Positions 7,339 through 13,649 of a stretch of 14,666 nt of DNA are shown here, one piece after another. The stretch's first letter is position 1; each line of letters opens with the position of its first letter. A model generated the notes under the pieces. The model saw only the letters and a list, made by a program, of their open reading frames with translations. It ran no database searches and was not told the origin of the DNA. Position numbers and translations under genes: made by a program. Source of the DNA: an uncultured Oscillospiraceae bacterium (GTDB lineage Bacteria > Bacillota > Clostridia > Oscillospirales > Oscillospiraceae); NCBI GenBank assembly GCA_944385645.1, contig CALWYA010000013.1, positions 1 through 14,666 of the forward strand. Direction: 5' to 3'.

Positions 7339-8286
7339 ATGAATCTGCGAGTTCGATTTCTTGCCGCGGCCCTTCTGCTGGCCCTTTTGGGCGGCTGCGG
7401 CGGCTCTCCGGCGCCGGCGGAAGAGACCGCCCCGCCCCGCGCCGATTCCGTGACCTTTACCGACGATCTGGGGCGGGAGGTGGCGCTGGAGCCTCCGGAG
7501 CGGGTGGCCGCCCTCATCGGCAGCTTTGCCGACGTGTGGTGCCTGGCGGGGGGGCGGGATACCCTGGCGGCCGCCGCCCACGACGCCTGGACCTCCTTCG
7601 AGCTGGAGCTGGACGACGGGGTGGCCGACCTGGGGGCGGTGAAGGAGCCCGACCTGGAGGTCCTGCTGGCCGCCCGGCCCGACCTGGTCCTGGCCAGCTG
7701 CAACACCGCCGCCGATCTGGCGCTGGAGCCGATCCTGGAGGCGGCGGGCATCCCCGTGGCCTACTTCGACGTGCAGAGCTTTGACGATTACCGGAACATG
7801 CTGGCCATATGCACGGCCCTCACCGGCTGCCCGGAGAACTACCGGACCTACGGCCTGGACGTCCAGGAGCAGGTGGAGGAGGCCAGGGACAGACAGGACG
7901 GCTCCCGGCCCACCGTGCTCACCCTCCGGGCCACGGGCTCCAGCTGCAAGGTGAAGGGGAGCCGGGACTTCCTCCTGGGTGAGATGCTGGCCGACCTGGG
8001 GTGTGTCAACATAGCGGACCGGGAGGGCGCCCTGCTGGAGGAGCTCAGCCTGGAGGCGGTGCTGGCCGCCGACCCGGACTACATCTTCGCCGTCCTCCAG
8101 GGTTCGGACGACGCCGGCGCCATGGAGACGCTGGAGCGCACCCTGTTGTCCAATCCCGCCTGGGAGAGCCTGCGGGCGGTTCGGGCCGGAAACTTTTACA
8201 CGCTGGAGCATTCGCTCTATAACCTGAAGCCAAACGCGCGGTGGGGGGAGGCCTATGAAAAGCTGGCGGACATTCTCTATCCTTAA
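7339..8286 (+). CDS. ABC transporter substrate-binding lipoprotein (FecB/BtuF/FeuA family)
   Basis: This 315-residue binding protein captures a metal chelate (siderophore, heme) or corrinoid outside the membrane and delivers it to the FecCD permease. The N-terminus is a lipoprotein signal: MNLRVR, a hydrophobic stretch, then lipobox LLGGC with lipidated C20 followed by a Gly/Pro/Ala linker. The mature part starts with VTFTDDLGREVALEPPERVAAL, typical of this fold, and continues with DLEVLLAARPDLVLAS and AGIPVAYFDV. The ATG at 7339 is chosen because it gives a normal signal peptide and follows GGGAG; an upstream TTG at 7321 is in frame but less likely. It is the first gene of a five-gene operon that ends in siroheme synthesis genes. 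Ligand identity cannot be fixed from sequence. Confidence 0.9.
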   Translation: MNLRVRFLAAALLLALLGGCGGSPAPAEETAPPRADSVTFTDDLGREVALEPPERVAALIGSFADVWCLAGGRDTLAAAAHDAWTSFELELDDGVADLGAVKEPDLEVLLAARPDLVLASCNTAADLALEPILEAAGIPVAYFDVQSFDDYRNMLAICTALTGCPENYRTYGLDVQEQVEEARDRQDGSRPTVLTLRATGSSCKVKGSRDFLLGEMLADLGCVNIADREGALLEELSLEAVLAADPDYIFAVLQGSDDAGAMETLERTLLSNPAWESLRAVRAGNFYTLEHSLYNLKPNARWGEAYEKLADILYP

Positions 8287-9277
8287 CCCGAGGCGGACCC
8301 GGCTGGTGCTGTGGGTCCTGCTGGCGCTGGCCCTGCTGGCCGCCGGCCTGAGCCTGTGCCTGGGCTCCGTCCCCCTGTCGCCCGCCCTGGTCCCGGAGGC
8401 CCTGCTGGGCCGGCTGGACGGGACCCTGGAGGGGCAGATCATCCGGCTGGCCCGCCTGCCCCGCACCTGCGGCTGTCTGCTGGCGGGGGCGGCCCTGGCG
8501 GTGTCCGGGGCGGTGATCCAGAGTGTGCTGAACAACCCCCTGGCCGCCCCCAATATCATCGGGGTGAATTCCGGCGCGGGGCTGGCGGTGGTGCTGTGGA
8601 CCGCCCTTGTCCCCAGGGGGACCGCTCTGGCACCCCTGGCCGCCTTCATGGGGGCTCTGGCCGGCGTCCTGCTGGTGCTGATCATCGCCGAGCGCACCGG
8701 GGCCAGCCGGATCACCCTGGTGCTGGCCGGGGTGGCGGTGTCCAGCATATTCGGGGCGGGGATCGACACCGTGGTCACCCTGGTCCCCGACGCGTTGGTA
8801 GGCTATACCGACTTTCGCATCGGCGGACTGGAGAACCTGTCCATGGACCGGCTGGCCCCCGCCTTCTGGGTGGCGCTGCCCGCCCTGCTCCTCCTGCTCT
8901 CCCTGAGCGGGGAACTGGACGTCCTGGCCCTGGGGAAGGAGACCGCCCAGAGCCTGGGGCTGGCGGTCAGGCCTCTGCGCCTGCTTCTGCTGGCCCTGGC
9001 CGCCGCCCTGGCGGGGGCGGCCGTCAGCTTTGCGGGGCTGCTGGGCTTTGTGGGGCTCATCGTCCCCCACATCATGCGGCGCACCGTGGGGGAGGACAGC
9101 CTGCCCCTCCTCCTGTCCTGCGCCCTGGGGGGCGCGGCCCTGCTCACCCTGTGCGACCTGCTCGCCCGGCTGCTCTTTGCCCCCTATCAGCTTCCGGTGG
9201 GCATCATCCTCTCCCTGGCTGGGGGACCCTTTTTCATCTGGCTGCTCCTGCGGCAGAGAGGGGGGCGCATCCCGTGA
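8255..9277 (+). CDS. FecCD-family ABC transporter permease
   Basis: This is a 340-residue polytopic permease of the BtuC/FecCD family (Fe-siderophore, heme or cobalamin importers), with the usual length and about ten membrane segments. Hallmarks are RLPRTCGCLLAGAALAVSGAVIQSVLNNPLA (about residues 67-97), the segment LGLAVRPLRLLLL, and the C-terminal FAGLLGFVGLIVPHIMRR (about 261-278) that contacts the ATPase. It starts inside the binding-protein gene (32-base overlap) after GGGGGGAGG. It ends in a GTGA overlap with the ATPase gene. It should form a homodimeric import channel. Confidence 0.95.
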   Translation: MKSWRTFSILNPRRTRLVLWVLLALALLAAGLSLCLGSVPLSPALVPEALLGRLDGTLEGQIIRLARLPRTCGCLLAGAALAVSGAVIQSVLNNPLAAPNIIGVNSGAGLAVVLWTALVPRGTALAPLAAFMGALAGVLLVLIIAERTGASRITLVLAGVAVSSIFGAGIDTVVTLVPDALVGYTDFRIGGLENLSMDRLAPAFWVALPALLLLLSLSGELDVLALGKETAQSLGLAVRPLRLLLLALAAALAGAAVSFAGLLGFVGLIVPHIMRRTVGEDSLPLLLSCALGGAALLTLCDLLARLLFAPYQLPVGIILSLAGGPFFIWLLLRQRGGRIP

Positions 9278-10038
9278 TCCAGCTTCAGAACGTCACCGCC
9301 GGCTATGGGGGGCCGCCGGTACTTCGGGACGTCACCCTGGACCTGTGCCCCGGGGAGGTGCTGGCCCTCCTGGGACCCAACGGCTGTGGAAAGAGCACCC
9401 TGCTGCGGGCCGCCGCCGGGCTGCAGCCCCTCTCCGGGGGACAGGTCCTGGTGGACGGAACCCCCGTCAGCGCCCTCACCCGCCGGCAGCTGGCCCAGAC
9501 GGTGGCCTATCTGCCCCAGTCTCGGGGCGTTCCCAATATCACCGCCTACCGCATGGTGCTCCACGGCCGGTTTCCCTACCTGTCCTATCCCCGGCGCTAC
9601 CGGCCGGAGGACCACGCCGCCGCCCGCCGGGCGCTGGAGGAGGTGGAGGCGGCGCAGCTGGCCCCACTGCCGGTCCCGACCCTCAGCGGGGGACAGCGGC
9701 AGAAGGTATATCTGGCCATGGCCCTGGCCCAGGATACTCCGGTCATTCTGCTGGACGAGCCCACGGCCTATCTGGACGTGGCGGCCCAGCTGGAGGTGAC
9801 GGCCCTGGCCCGGCGGCTGGCCGGGCAGGGGAGAGCGGTGGCCCTGGTTCTCCACGATCTGCCCCTGGCCCTGGGCGGCGCGGACCGGGTCGCGCTGCTG
9901 GGGGCTGGCCGGTTGGCCGGACTGGGCCGGCCGGAGGAGCTGTTTGCTTCCGGCGCCCTGGACCGGGTGTTCGGCGTGTCGGTCCGACGGGTGAAGACCC
10001 CGGAGGGCTGGCAGTACTACTGTGTTTCCTGCGGCTGA
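9274..10038 (+). CDS. FecE/BtuD-type ABC importer ATPase
   Basis: This 254-residue nucleotide-binding subunit powers the FecCD permease. The motifs are complete: Walker A GPNGCGKST (34-42), Q-loop Q82 in AYLPQ, signature LSGGQRQK (137-144), Walker B VILLDEPTAYLD with E162, and H-loop H194. The start is GTG at 9274, overlapping the permease stop (GTGA), with an AGGGGGG site a few bases upstream. The segment TAYRMVLHGRFPYLSYPRRY is typical of the iron-chelate/cobalamin/heme importer ATPases rather than other ABC groups. It lies twelve bases before the precorrin-2 dehydrogenase gene, so uptake and tetrapyrrole synthesis are co-expressed. Confidence 0.95.
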   Translation: MIQLQNVTAGYGGPPVLRDVTLDLCPGEVLALLGPNGCGKSTLLRAAAGLQPLSGGQVLVDGTPVSALTRRQLAQTVAYLPQSRGVPNITAYRMVLHGRFPYLSYPRRYRPEDHAAARRALEEVEAAQLAPLPVPTLSGGQRQKVYLAMALAQDTPVILLDEPTAYLDVAAQLEVTALARRLAGQGRAVALVLHDLPLALGGADRVALLGAGRLAGLGRPEELFASGALDRVFGVSVRRVKTPEGWQYYCVSCG

Positions 10039-10050
10039 GGAGGCGTTGAA

Positions 10051-10674
10051 ATGGCTTGTTTTCCCTTTTTTGTGGACCTGAAGGGGGTCCCCGGTCTGGT
10101 CATCGGCGGAGGGCGGGTGGCGTTGGGCAAGGTGGAGCGCCTGCTCCCCTTCGGCCCCAGGCTCACCGTCACGGCGCCGGCCATCCTTCCGGAGCTGGAG
10201 GCCGTGCCCGGCCTCACCCTTCGGCGCCGCCCCTTCCGGGAGTAGGATCTGGACGGGGCGGCCTTTGTGTTGGCCGCCGCCGGCCCGGAGACGGATCGCC
10301 GGGCGGCCGCCCTGTGCCGGGAGCGGCGTATCCCCGTCAATGTGGTGGACGACCGGGAGGCGAGCACCTTCCTCTTTCCCGCTCTGCTGCGGCGGGGGGA
10401 GCTGACCGTGGGGGTGTCCACCGGGGGATGCAGCCCCACGGCGGCGGCGGAGCTCCGGGACCGCTTTGCCCGGTGCCTTCCCGACAGGATCGAGGATATT
10501 CTGGACTATCTAGGCTCGGTCCGCCCCTGGGTCCGGTCCGAAGTGGAGGAAACCGCCCGACGGGAGGCGGTGCTGCGGGCGCTGTGCCGGCGGTGCCTGG
10601 AGTTGGGCCGCCCCCTGACCCCGGAGGAGACAGCTGCCCTGGTACAGGCGGGCAGCGGGGAGGAGGAGCCATGA
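10051..10674 (+). pseudogene. Precorrin-2 dehydrogenase (SirC/CysG N-terminal type) with an in-frame TAG
   Basis: The family oxidises precorrin-2 to sirohydrochlorin with NAD, on the way to siroheme or cobalamin. The N-terminus MACFPFFVDLKGVPGLVIGGGRVALGKVERLL carries the Rossmann GGGxVA motif at about residues 19-24. Codon 65 (10243-10245) is TAG. Without changing frame the sequence continues as DLDGAAFVLAAAGPETDR, then NVVDDREASTFLFPALLRRGELTVGVSTGG, the conserved central part of the family. The full-length product would be 207 residues, a normal SirC size without a separate chelatase domain. GAGGAGG precedes the ATG. The stop overlaps the next start (ATGA). A single base change from a sense codon explains the TAG. 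It may be a real nonsense mutation, an assembly error or a suppressed codon. A downstream TTG at 10267 could start only a fragment lacking the nucleotide-binding motif. Confidence 0.85.
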
Positions 10675-12170
10675 GCGGCGGACTGGGCCGGGTCTATCTG
10701 GTGGGCGCGGGCTGCGGCCCCGCCGAGTGGATCACCTTGCGGGGATACCGGCTGCTGGGCGAGTGCGGCGCGGTGGTCTATGACGACCTGATCGACCCGG
10801 AGCTGCTGGAGGCGGCGCCGCGACAGGCAATTCGCCTTTACATGGGGAAGCGGGAGGGCCGCCCCGGTCCTTCCCAGGAGGAGATCAATCGCACCCTCAT
10901 CGATCTGGCCCGGGCGGGCCATGCGGTGGTTCGGCTGAAGGGGGGAGACCCCTTTGTCTTTGGGCGGGGGGGAGAGGAGGCCCAGGCCCTCCAGCGGGCG
11001 GGCATCCCCTTTGATGTGGTGCCCGGCGTCTCCTCCGCTGTGGCCATCCCGGGGCAGGCGGGCATCCCGGTGACCCACCGGGGACTGAGCCGCTCCTTCC
11101 ATGTGGTCACCGCCCGCACGGCGGATGGGAGCGTGGACCGAATTCGGCAGCTGGCCGGTGCGGAGGGGACGCTGGTGGTCCTCATGGGGCTGTCCCGGCT
11201 GGAGAAGATCGCGGACAGTCTGCTCGCCGGGGGCCGCGGACCGGACACCCCCGCCGCAGTGATCTCCGGCGGATGCGCCCCCAGGCCGATGGCGGTGCGG
11301 GCTCCGCTGAGCCAAATCGCCCGGGCGGCCAGACAGGCGGGGGCAGCGCCCCCCGCGGTCATTGTGGTGGGGGAGACCGCCGCTCTGGACCTGACCTCTC
11401 CGGCGGCCAGGCCGCTGGAGGGGGTCCGGGTGGCCCTGACCGGGACCCCGGACCTCCAGGCGCGGCTGCGCGCCCTGCTGCTGGAGCTGGGAGCCAGTCC
11501 CTTTTCCCTGATGACCGCCCGGCCCCGTCCGCTGCCTGTGGACTTTGACTGGGCCCTGCTGTCCCGGGAGCCGAATTGGGTGGTGCTGACCAGCCGAAAC
11601 GGCGTGGAGGCTTTCTTTCAGGCGCTGCGGGAGGCACGGGTGGATATGCGGAGCCTGAGCCGCTGCTCCTTTGCCGTGATCGGCCCGTCCACGGGGGACG
11701 CGCTCCGGGCGCACGGCATCACCCCGGATCTCTGCCCGGAGGTTCACACCACCCAGGGGCTGGCCCAGGCGCTGGAGCGGGCCGTCCACCCGGGGCGGCC
11801 GGTGCGTCTGTTCCGCTCCGGGTTGGGCTCACGGGACCTATACCGGGAGCTGTCTCGGCGCTTTCCCGCTCAGGACGTCCCCTTGTACGAGCTCCGGCCC
11901 GATCCGGCGGATGCCGCTGGGCTGCGGACCAGGCTGGAGGAGGCGGACTATCTGGTTTTTTCCAGCGCCAGCGGAGTGGAATTTTTGCTGGATCAGGGGG
12001 TGACCCTCCCCGACGAGCTCACCTGCGTCTGTATCGGGCCGGTCACAGCCCGGGCCCTGGCGGCCCGCAGCGCCGCGCCCTGCCTGACCGCTCCGGAGAT
12101 CTCCGTCCAGGGACTGGTCCGGGCCATCCTGACGCGGGAGAAGAGAGACAGGACTCCGCACGATGCCTGA
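10671..12170 (+). CDS. cobA-hemD: Uroporphyrinogen-III C-methyltransferase / uroporphyrinogen-III synthase fusion (CobA-HemD)
   Basis: This 499-residue bifunctional enzyme closes hydroxymethylbilane to uroporphyrinogen III (HemD half) and methylates it twice with S-adenosylmethionine to precorrin-2 (CobA half). The N-terminal SUMT domain (about 7-245) has VYLVGAGCGPAEW, YDDLID, the GGDPFVFGRGGEE motif (91-103) and VVPGVSSA (117-124). The C-terminal HemD domain (about 250-490) has VVLTSRNGVEAF, FAVIGPSTGDAL and LVFSSASGVEFLL. The glycine-rich loop reads VGAGCGPAEW instead of the textbook VGAGPGDPEL, a variant I know from Clostridia. The ATG at 10671 overlaps the previous stop and follows AGGAGGAG. 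The product, precorrin-2, is the substrate of the upstream-encoded dehydrogenase, so the pair leads to sirohydrochlorin. No hemA, hemB, hemC or hemL lies in the window. Confidence 0.95.
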   Translation: MSGGLGRVYLVGAGCGPAEWITLRGYRLLGECGAVVYDDLIDPELLEAAPRQAIRLYMGKREGRPGPSQEEINRTLIDLARAGHAVVRLKGGDPFVFGRGGEEAQALQRAGIPFDVVPGVSSAVAIPGQAGIPVTHRGLSRSFHVVTARTADGSVDRIRQLAGAEGTLVVLMGLSRLEKIADSLLAGGRGPDTPAAVISGGCAPRPMAVRAPLSQIARAARQAGAAPPAVIVVGETAALDLTSPAARPLEGVRVALTGTPDLQARLRALLLELGASPFSLMTARPRPLPVDFDWALLSREPNWVVLTSRNGVEAFFQALREARVDMRSLSRCSFAVIGPSTGDALRAHGITPDLCPEVHTTQGLAQALERAVHPGRPVRLFRSGLGSRDLYRELSRRFPAQDVPLYELRPDPADAAGLRTRLEEADYLVFSSASGVEFLLDQGVTLPDELTCVCIGPVTARALAARSAAPCLTAPEISVQGLVRAILTREKRDRTPHDA

Positions 12171-12174
12171 TGTC

Positions 12175-12201
12175 AAAGCCTCCGGCTTGCCCGGAGGCTT
12201 T
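12175..12201 (+). terminator. Hairpin after cobA-hemD, probable terminator
   Basis: AAAGCCTCCGG (12175-12185) and CCGGAGGCTTT (12191-12201) form an 11-bp stem with a 5-base loop, five bases after the stop codon. The T tract is short (TTT then GC), so termination may be partial. It separates the uptake/siroheme operon from the strong promoter that follows. Confidence 0.65.
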
Positions 12202-12228
12202 GCTGTGTCAGGGAAACAGAAGTATCCC

Positions 12229-12257
12229 TTGACAACGGGAGCGGCCGGCGCTATAAT
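12229..12257 (+). promoter_or_regulatory. Consensus sigma-70 promoter of the metal-homeostasis cluster
   Basis: TTGACA (12229-12234) and TATAAT (12252-12257) are separated by exactly 17 bases, matching the textbook consensus at all twelve positions. The transcription start should be near 12264. Such a strong promoter would need a repressor, and an inverted repeat lies right at the start site. Confidence 0.9.
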
Positions 12258-12265
12258 TCCCCTAT

Positions 12266-12283
12266 AGTTAGTTATTGCTAACC
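12266..12283 (+). promoter_or_regulatory. Candidate operator at the transcription start (metal repressor site)
   Basis: AGTTAG-N6-CTAACC: GTTAG (12267-12271) and CTAAC (12278-12282) are inverted around six bases. It overlaps the expected start of the TTGACA/TATAAT promoter, a position suited to repression. A related motif precedes the HMA gene (13321-13338). The half-sites recall DtxR/IdeR operators, although the spacing differs; ArsR-type sites also use six-base centres. The regulator is unassigned. Confidence 0.5.
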
Positions 12284-12328
12284 AAAGTAAACGATAACAC
12301 TGCGGTTTGGTTTGAAGGAGTGTGCGAA

Positions 12329-12496
12329 ATGCTGGAAGAGCTGGATCAGATGGATATACAGGAGGAGAACACGGTTCGGGTGGATCTCCTGCACCTGGAC
12401 CCCACCGACCCGGACGGGGTCTGCTGCTGCGGCCATCACGGCGGCGGACCTTGCTGCGGGCGGCACAGCCACGGGCCGGAGCGGCCGGAAGCCTGA
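12329..12496 (+). CDS. Small protein with a Cys/His-rich metal-binding-like tail
   Basis: This is a 55-residue protein of no family I recognise. The first half is acidic (MLEELDQMDIQEENTVRVDLLHLDPTDPD, with many Asp and Glu). The last third reads CCCGHHGGGPCCGRHSHG (residues 32-49), with five Cys and four His in 18 residues, a pattern expected to bind Zn, Fe, Ni or Cu. There is no signal peptide or membrane helix. The ATG at 12329 is chosen because AAGGAG lies eight bases upstream; a longer in-frame start (TTG 12275) would begin inside the operator. It is the first gene after a consensus promoter and ends three bases before the ZIP transporter ATG, so the two are co-translated. It may be a metal buffer or chaperone for the transporter. 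This is inferred from composition and context only. Confidence 0.75.
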   Translation: MLEELDQMDIQEENTVRVDLLHLDPTDPDGVCCCGHHGGGPCCGRHSHGPERPEA

Positions 12497-12499
12497 TCG

Positions 12500-13282
12500 A
12501 TGGATGCACCCGTGCTCTATGGCCTGCTGCTCCCCTTTGCGGGCACCTCCCTGGGTGCCGCCTGTGTCTTCTTTCTGAAGAAGGGGCTGGGGGACCGGAT
12601 GCAGCGGGGGCTCACCGGCTTCGCCTCCGGCGTAATGGTGGCGGCCTCCATCTGGAGCCTGCTGATCCCCGCCATGGAGCAGTCCGCCGGGGCGGAGGCC
12701 TGGGCCTTTTTGCCGGCGGTGGTCGGCTTTTGGGCCGGCGTCCTCTTTCTGCTGGGGCTGGACCATCTGATCCCCCACCTCCACCAGCGGAGCCAGCAGG
12801 CGGAGGGACCCCGCACCCGGCTGGGGCGCTCCACCATGATGGTGCTGGCGGTCACCCTCCACAACATCCCCGAGGGGATGGCGGTGGGGGTGGTCTATGC
12901 GGGCTTTCTGGCGGGAGAGGGACAGATCACCATGACGGCCGCCCTGGCCTTGTCCCTGGGCATCGCCATCCAGAACTTCCCCGAGGGGGCCATCATCTCC
13001 ATGCCCCTGCGCTCGGAGGGGGTGGGCAAGGCCCGGGCCTTTGCGGGGGGTGTGGTCTCCGGCGCGGTGGAGCCTCTGGGTGCGCTGCTGACCATCCTGG
13101 CCGCCGGGCTGGTGGTCCCGGCCCTGCCCTATCTGCTGAGCTTCGCCGCCGGGGCCATGCTCTATGTGGTGGTGGAGGAGCTGATCCCGGAGATGTCCCA
13201 GGGGGCGCACTCCAATGTGGGGACGCTGACCTTCGCCCTGGGCTTCACCCTGATGATGGCGCTGGACGTGGCGCTGGGCTGA
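12500..13282 (+). CDS. ZIP-family divalent metal transporter
   Basis: This is a 260-residue inner-membrane permease of the ZIP (ZupT/GufA-like) family, which moves Zn, Fe or Mn into the cytoplasm. It has about eight membrane segments. The paired metal-site motifs of helices IV and V are present: HNIPEGMAVG (H121, N122, E125) and QNFPEGAIIS (Q158, N159, E162). A helix VI glutamate (E191, in SGAVEPLG) and EEL at 226-228 are also visible. A short His-containing loop (IPHLHQRSQQ, about 91-100) lies between helices III and IV. The ATG at 12500 lies three bases after the Cys/His-rich gene. Metal choice is unknown; Q158 at the helix V position may affect selectivity. Confidence 0.93.
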   Translation: MDAPVLYGLLLPFAGTSLGAACVFFLKKGLGDRMQRGLTGFASGVMVAASIWSLLIPAMEQSAGAEAWAFLPAVVGFWAGVLFLLGLDHLIPHLHQRSQQAEGPRTRLGRSTMMVLAVTLHNIPEGMAVGVVYAGFLAGEGQITMTAALALSLGIAIQNFPEGAIISMPLRSEGVGKARAFAGGVVSGAVEPLGALLTILAAGLVVPALPYLLSFAAGAMLYVVVEELIPEMSQGAHSNVGTLTFALGFTLMMALDVALG

Positions 13283-13311
13283 GCGGGACAGCCGGAAAAT
13301 CCTCATTTTTT
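13277..13311 (+). terminator. Weak hairpin after the ZIP gene
   Basis: GGCTG (13277-13281) and CAGCC (13289-13293) form a 5-bp stem over the ZIP stop codon. A T6 run follows, but only twelve bases downstream. This is at best a weak terminator, and read-through into the HMA gene is possible. Confidence 0.2.
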
Positions 13312-13339
13312 ATATCCACAAGTTAGTCTTATTTAACTT
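13307..13339 (+). promoter_or_regulatory. AT-rich promoter/operator region of the HMA-AraC transcript
   Basis: TTTTTA (13307-13312) and TATTTA (13330-13335) are 17 bases apart and could serve as a weak promoter. AAGTTA (13320-13325) and TAACTT (13334-13339) form an inverted repeat across the -10. Aligned with the site at 12266-12283, both read AGTTAGTNNTNNYTAACY. The same regulator may act on both. The region is a clear AT-rich island in a GC-rich neighbourhood. Confidence 0.45.
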
Positions 13340-13363
13340 TTGAGCAGTCAGGAGGAACAGACA

Positions 13364-13612
13364 ATGTGGAAGTATACAATCGAAGTAAGCGGCATGATGT
13401 GCGCTATGTGCGAGAGCCATGTGAACGACGCGGTGCGGAAGGCCCTTCCGGTGAAGAAGGTCGCCTCGTCCCGGGGCAAGAACGAAACCACGGTGATTGC
13501 GGAGGCGGAGCTGGACGAAACCGCCCTGCGGGCGGCCATCTCTGCCACTGGTTATGACGTGGGGGAGATCCGGAAGGAACCCTGGGAGAAGAAGGGGTTG
13601 TTCGGCCGGTAA
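13364..13612 (+). CDS. Small heavy-metal-associated (HMA) domain protein
   Basis: This 82-residue cytoplasmic protein has the ferredoxin-like HMA fold of copper chaperones such as CopZ. The metal-binding loop reads GMMCAMCESHV (residues 10-20), giving a CxxC pair (C13, C16). The rest follows the fold: VNDAVRKAL helix, VTVIAEAELDE strand/turn, and LRAAISATGYDVGEI at the C-terminal end. The tail WEKKGLFGR is one I recall from a clostridial subgroup often found near iron/metal genes. The start is the ATG at 13364 with GGAGG eight bases upstream; a TTG at 13340 is in frame but lies in the operator. The AraC gene follows 37 bases later. It probably carries Cu(I) or another soft metal; a role as partner of the ZIP system is inferred from context. 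Confidence 0.88.
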   Translation: MWKYTIEVSGMMCAMCESHVNDAVRKALPVKKVASSRGKNETTVIAEAELDETALRAAISATGYDVGEIRKEPWEKKGLFGR

Positions 13613-13649
13613 ACGGCCAATGCGCAAATAGATGGAGATGAAGTAGACG

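Noticed and set aside
10056..10670. N-terminal extension of the CobA-HemD frame
   Set aside because: This is an alternate frame of the dehydrogenase gene rich in Gly, Arg and Pro; SUMT homology begins right after the ATG at 10671.
12278..13306. A 342-residue minus-strand frame opposite the small Cys/His gene and ZIP gene
   Set aside because: It is a His/Gln/Gly-rich antisense shadow of the ZIP reading frame; the ZIP frame has clear family motifs.
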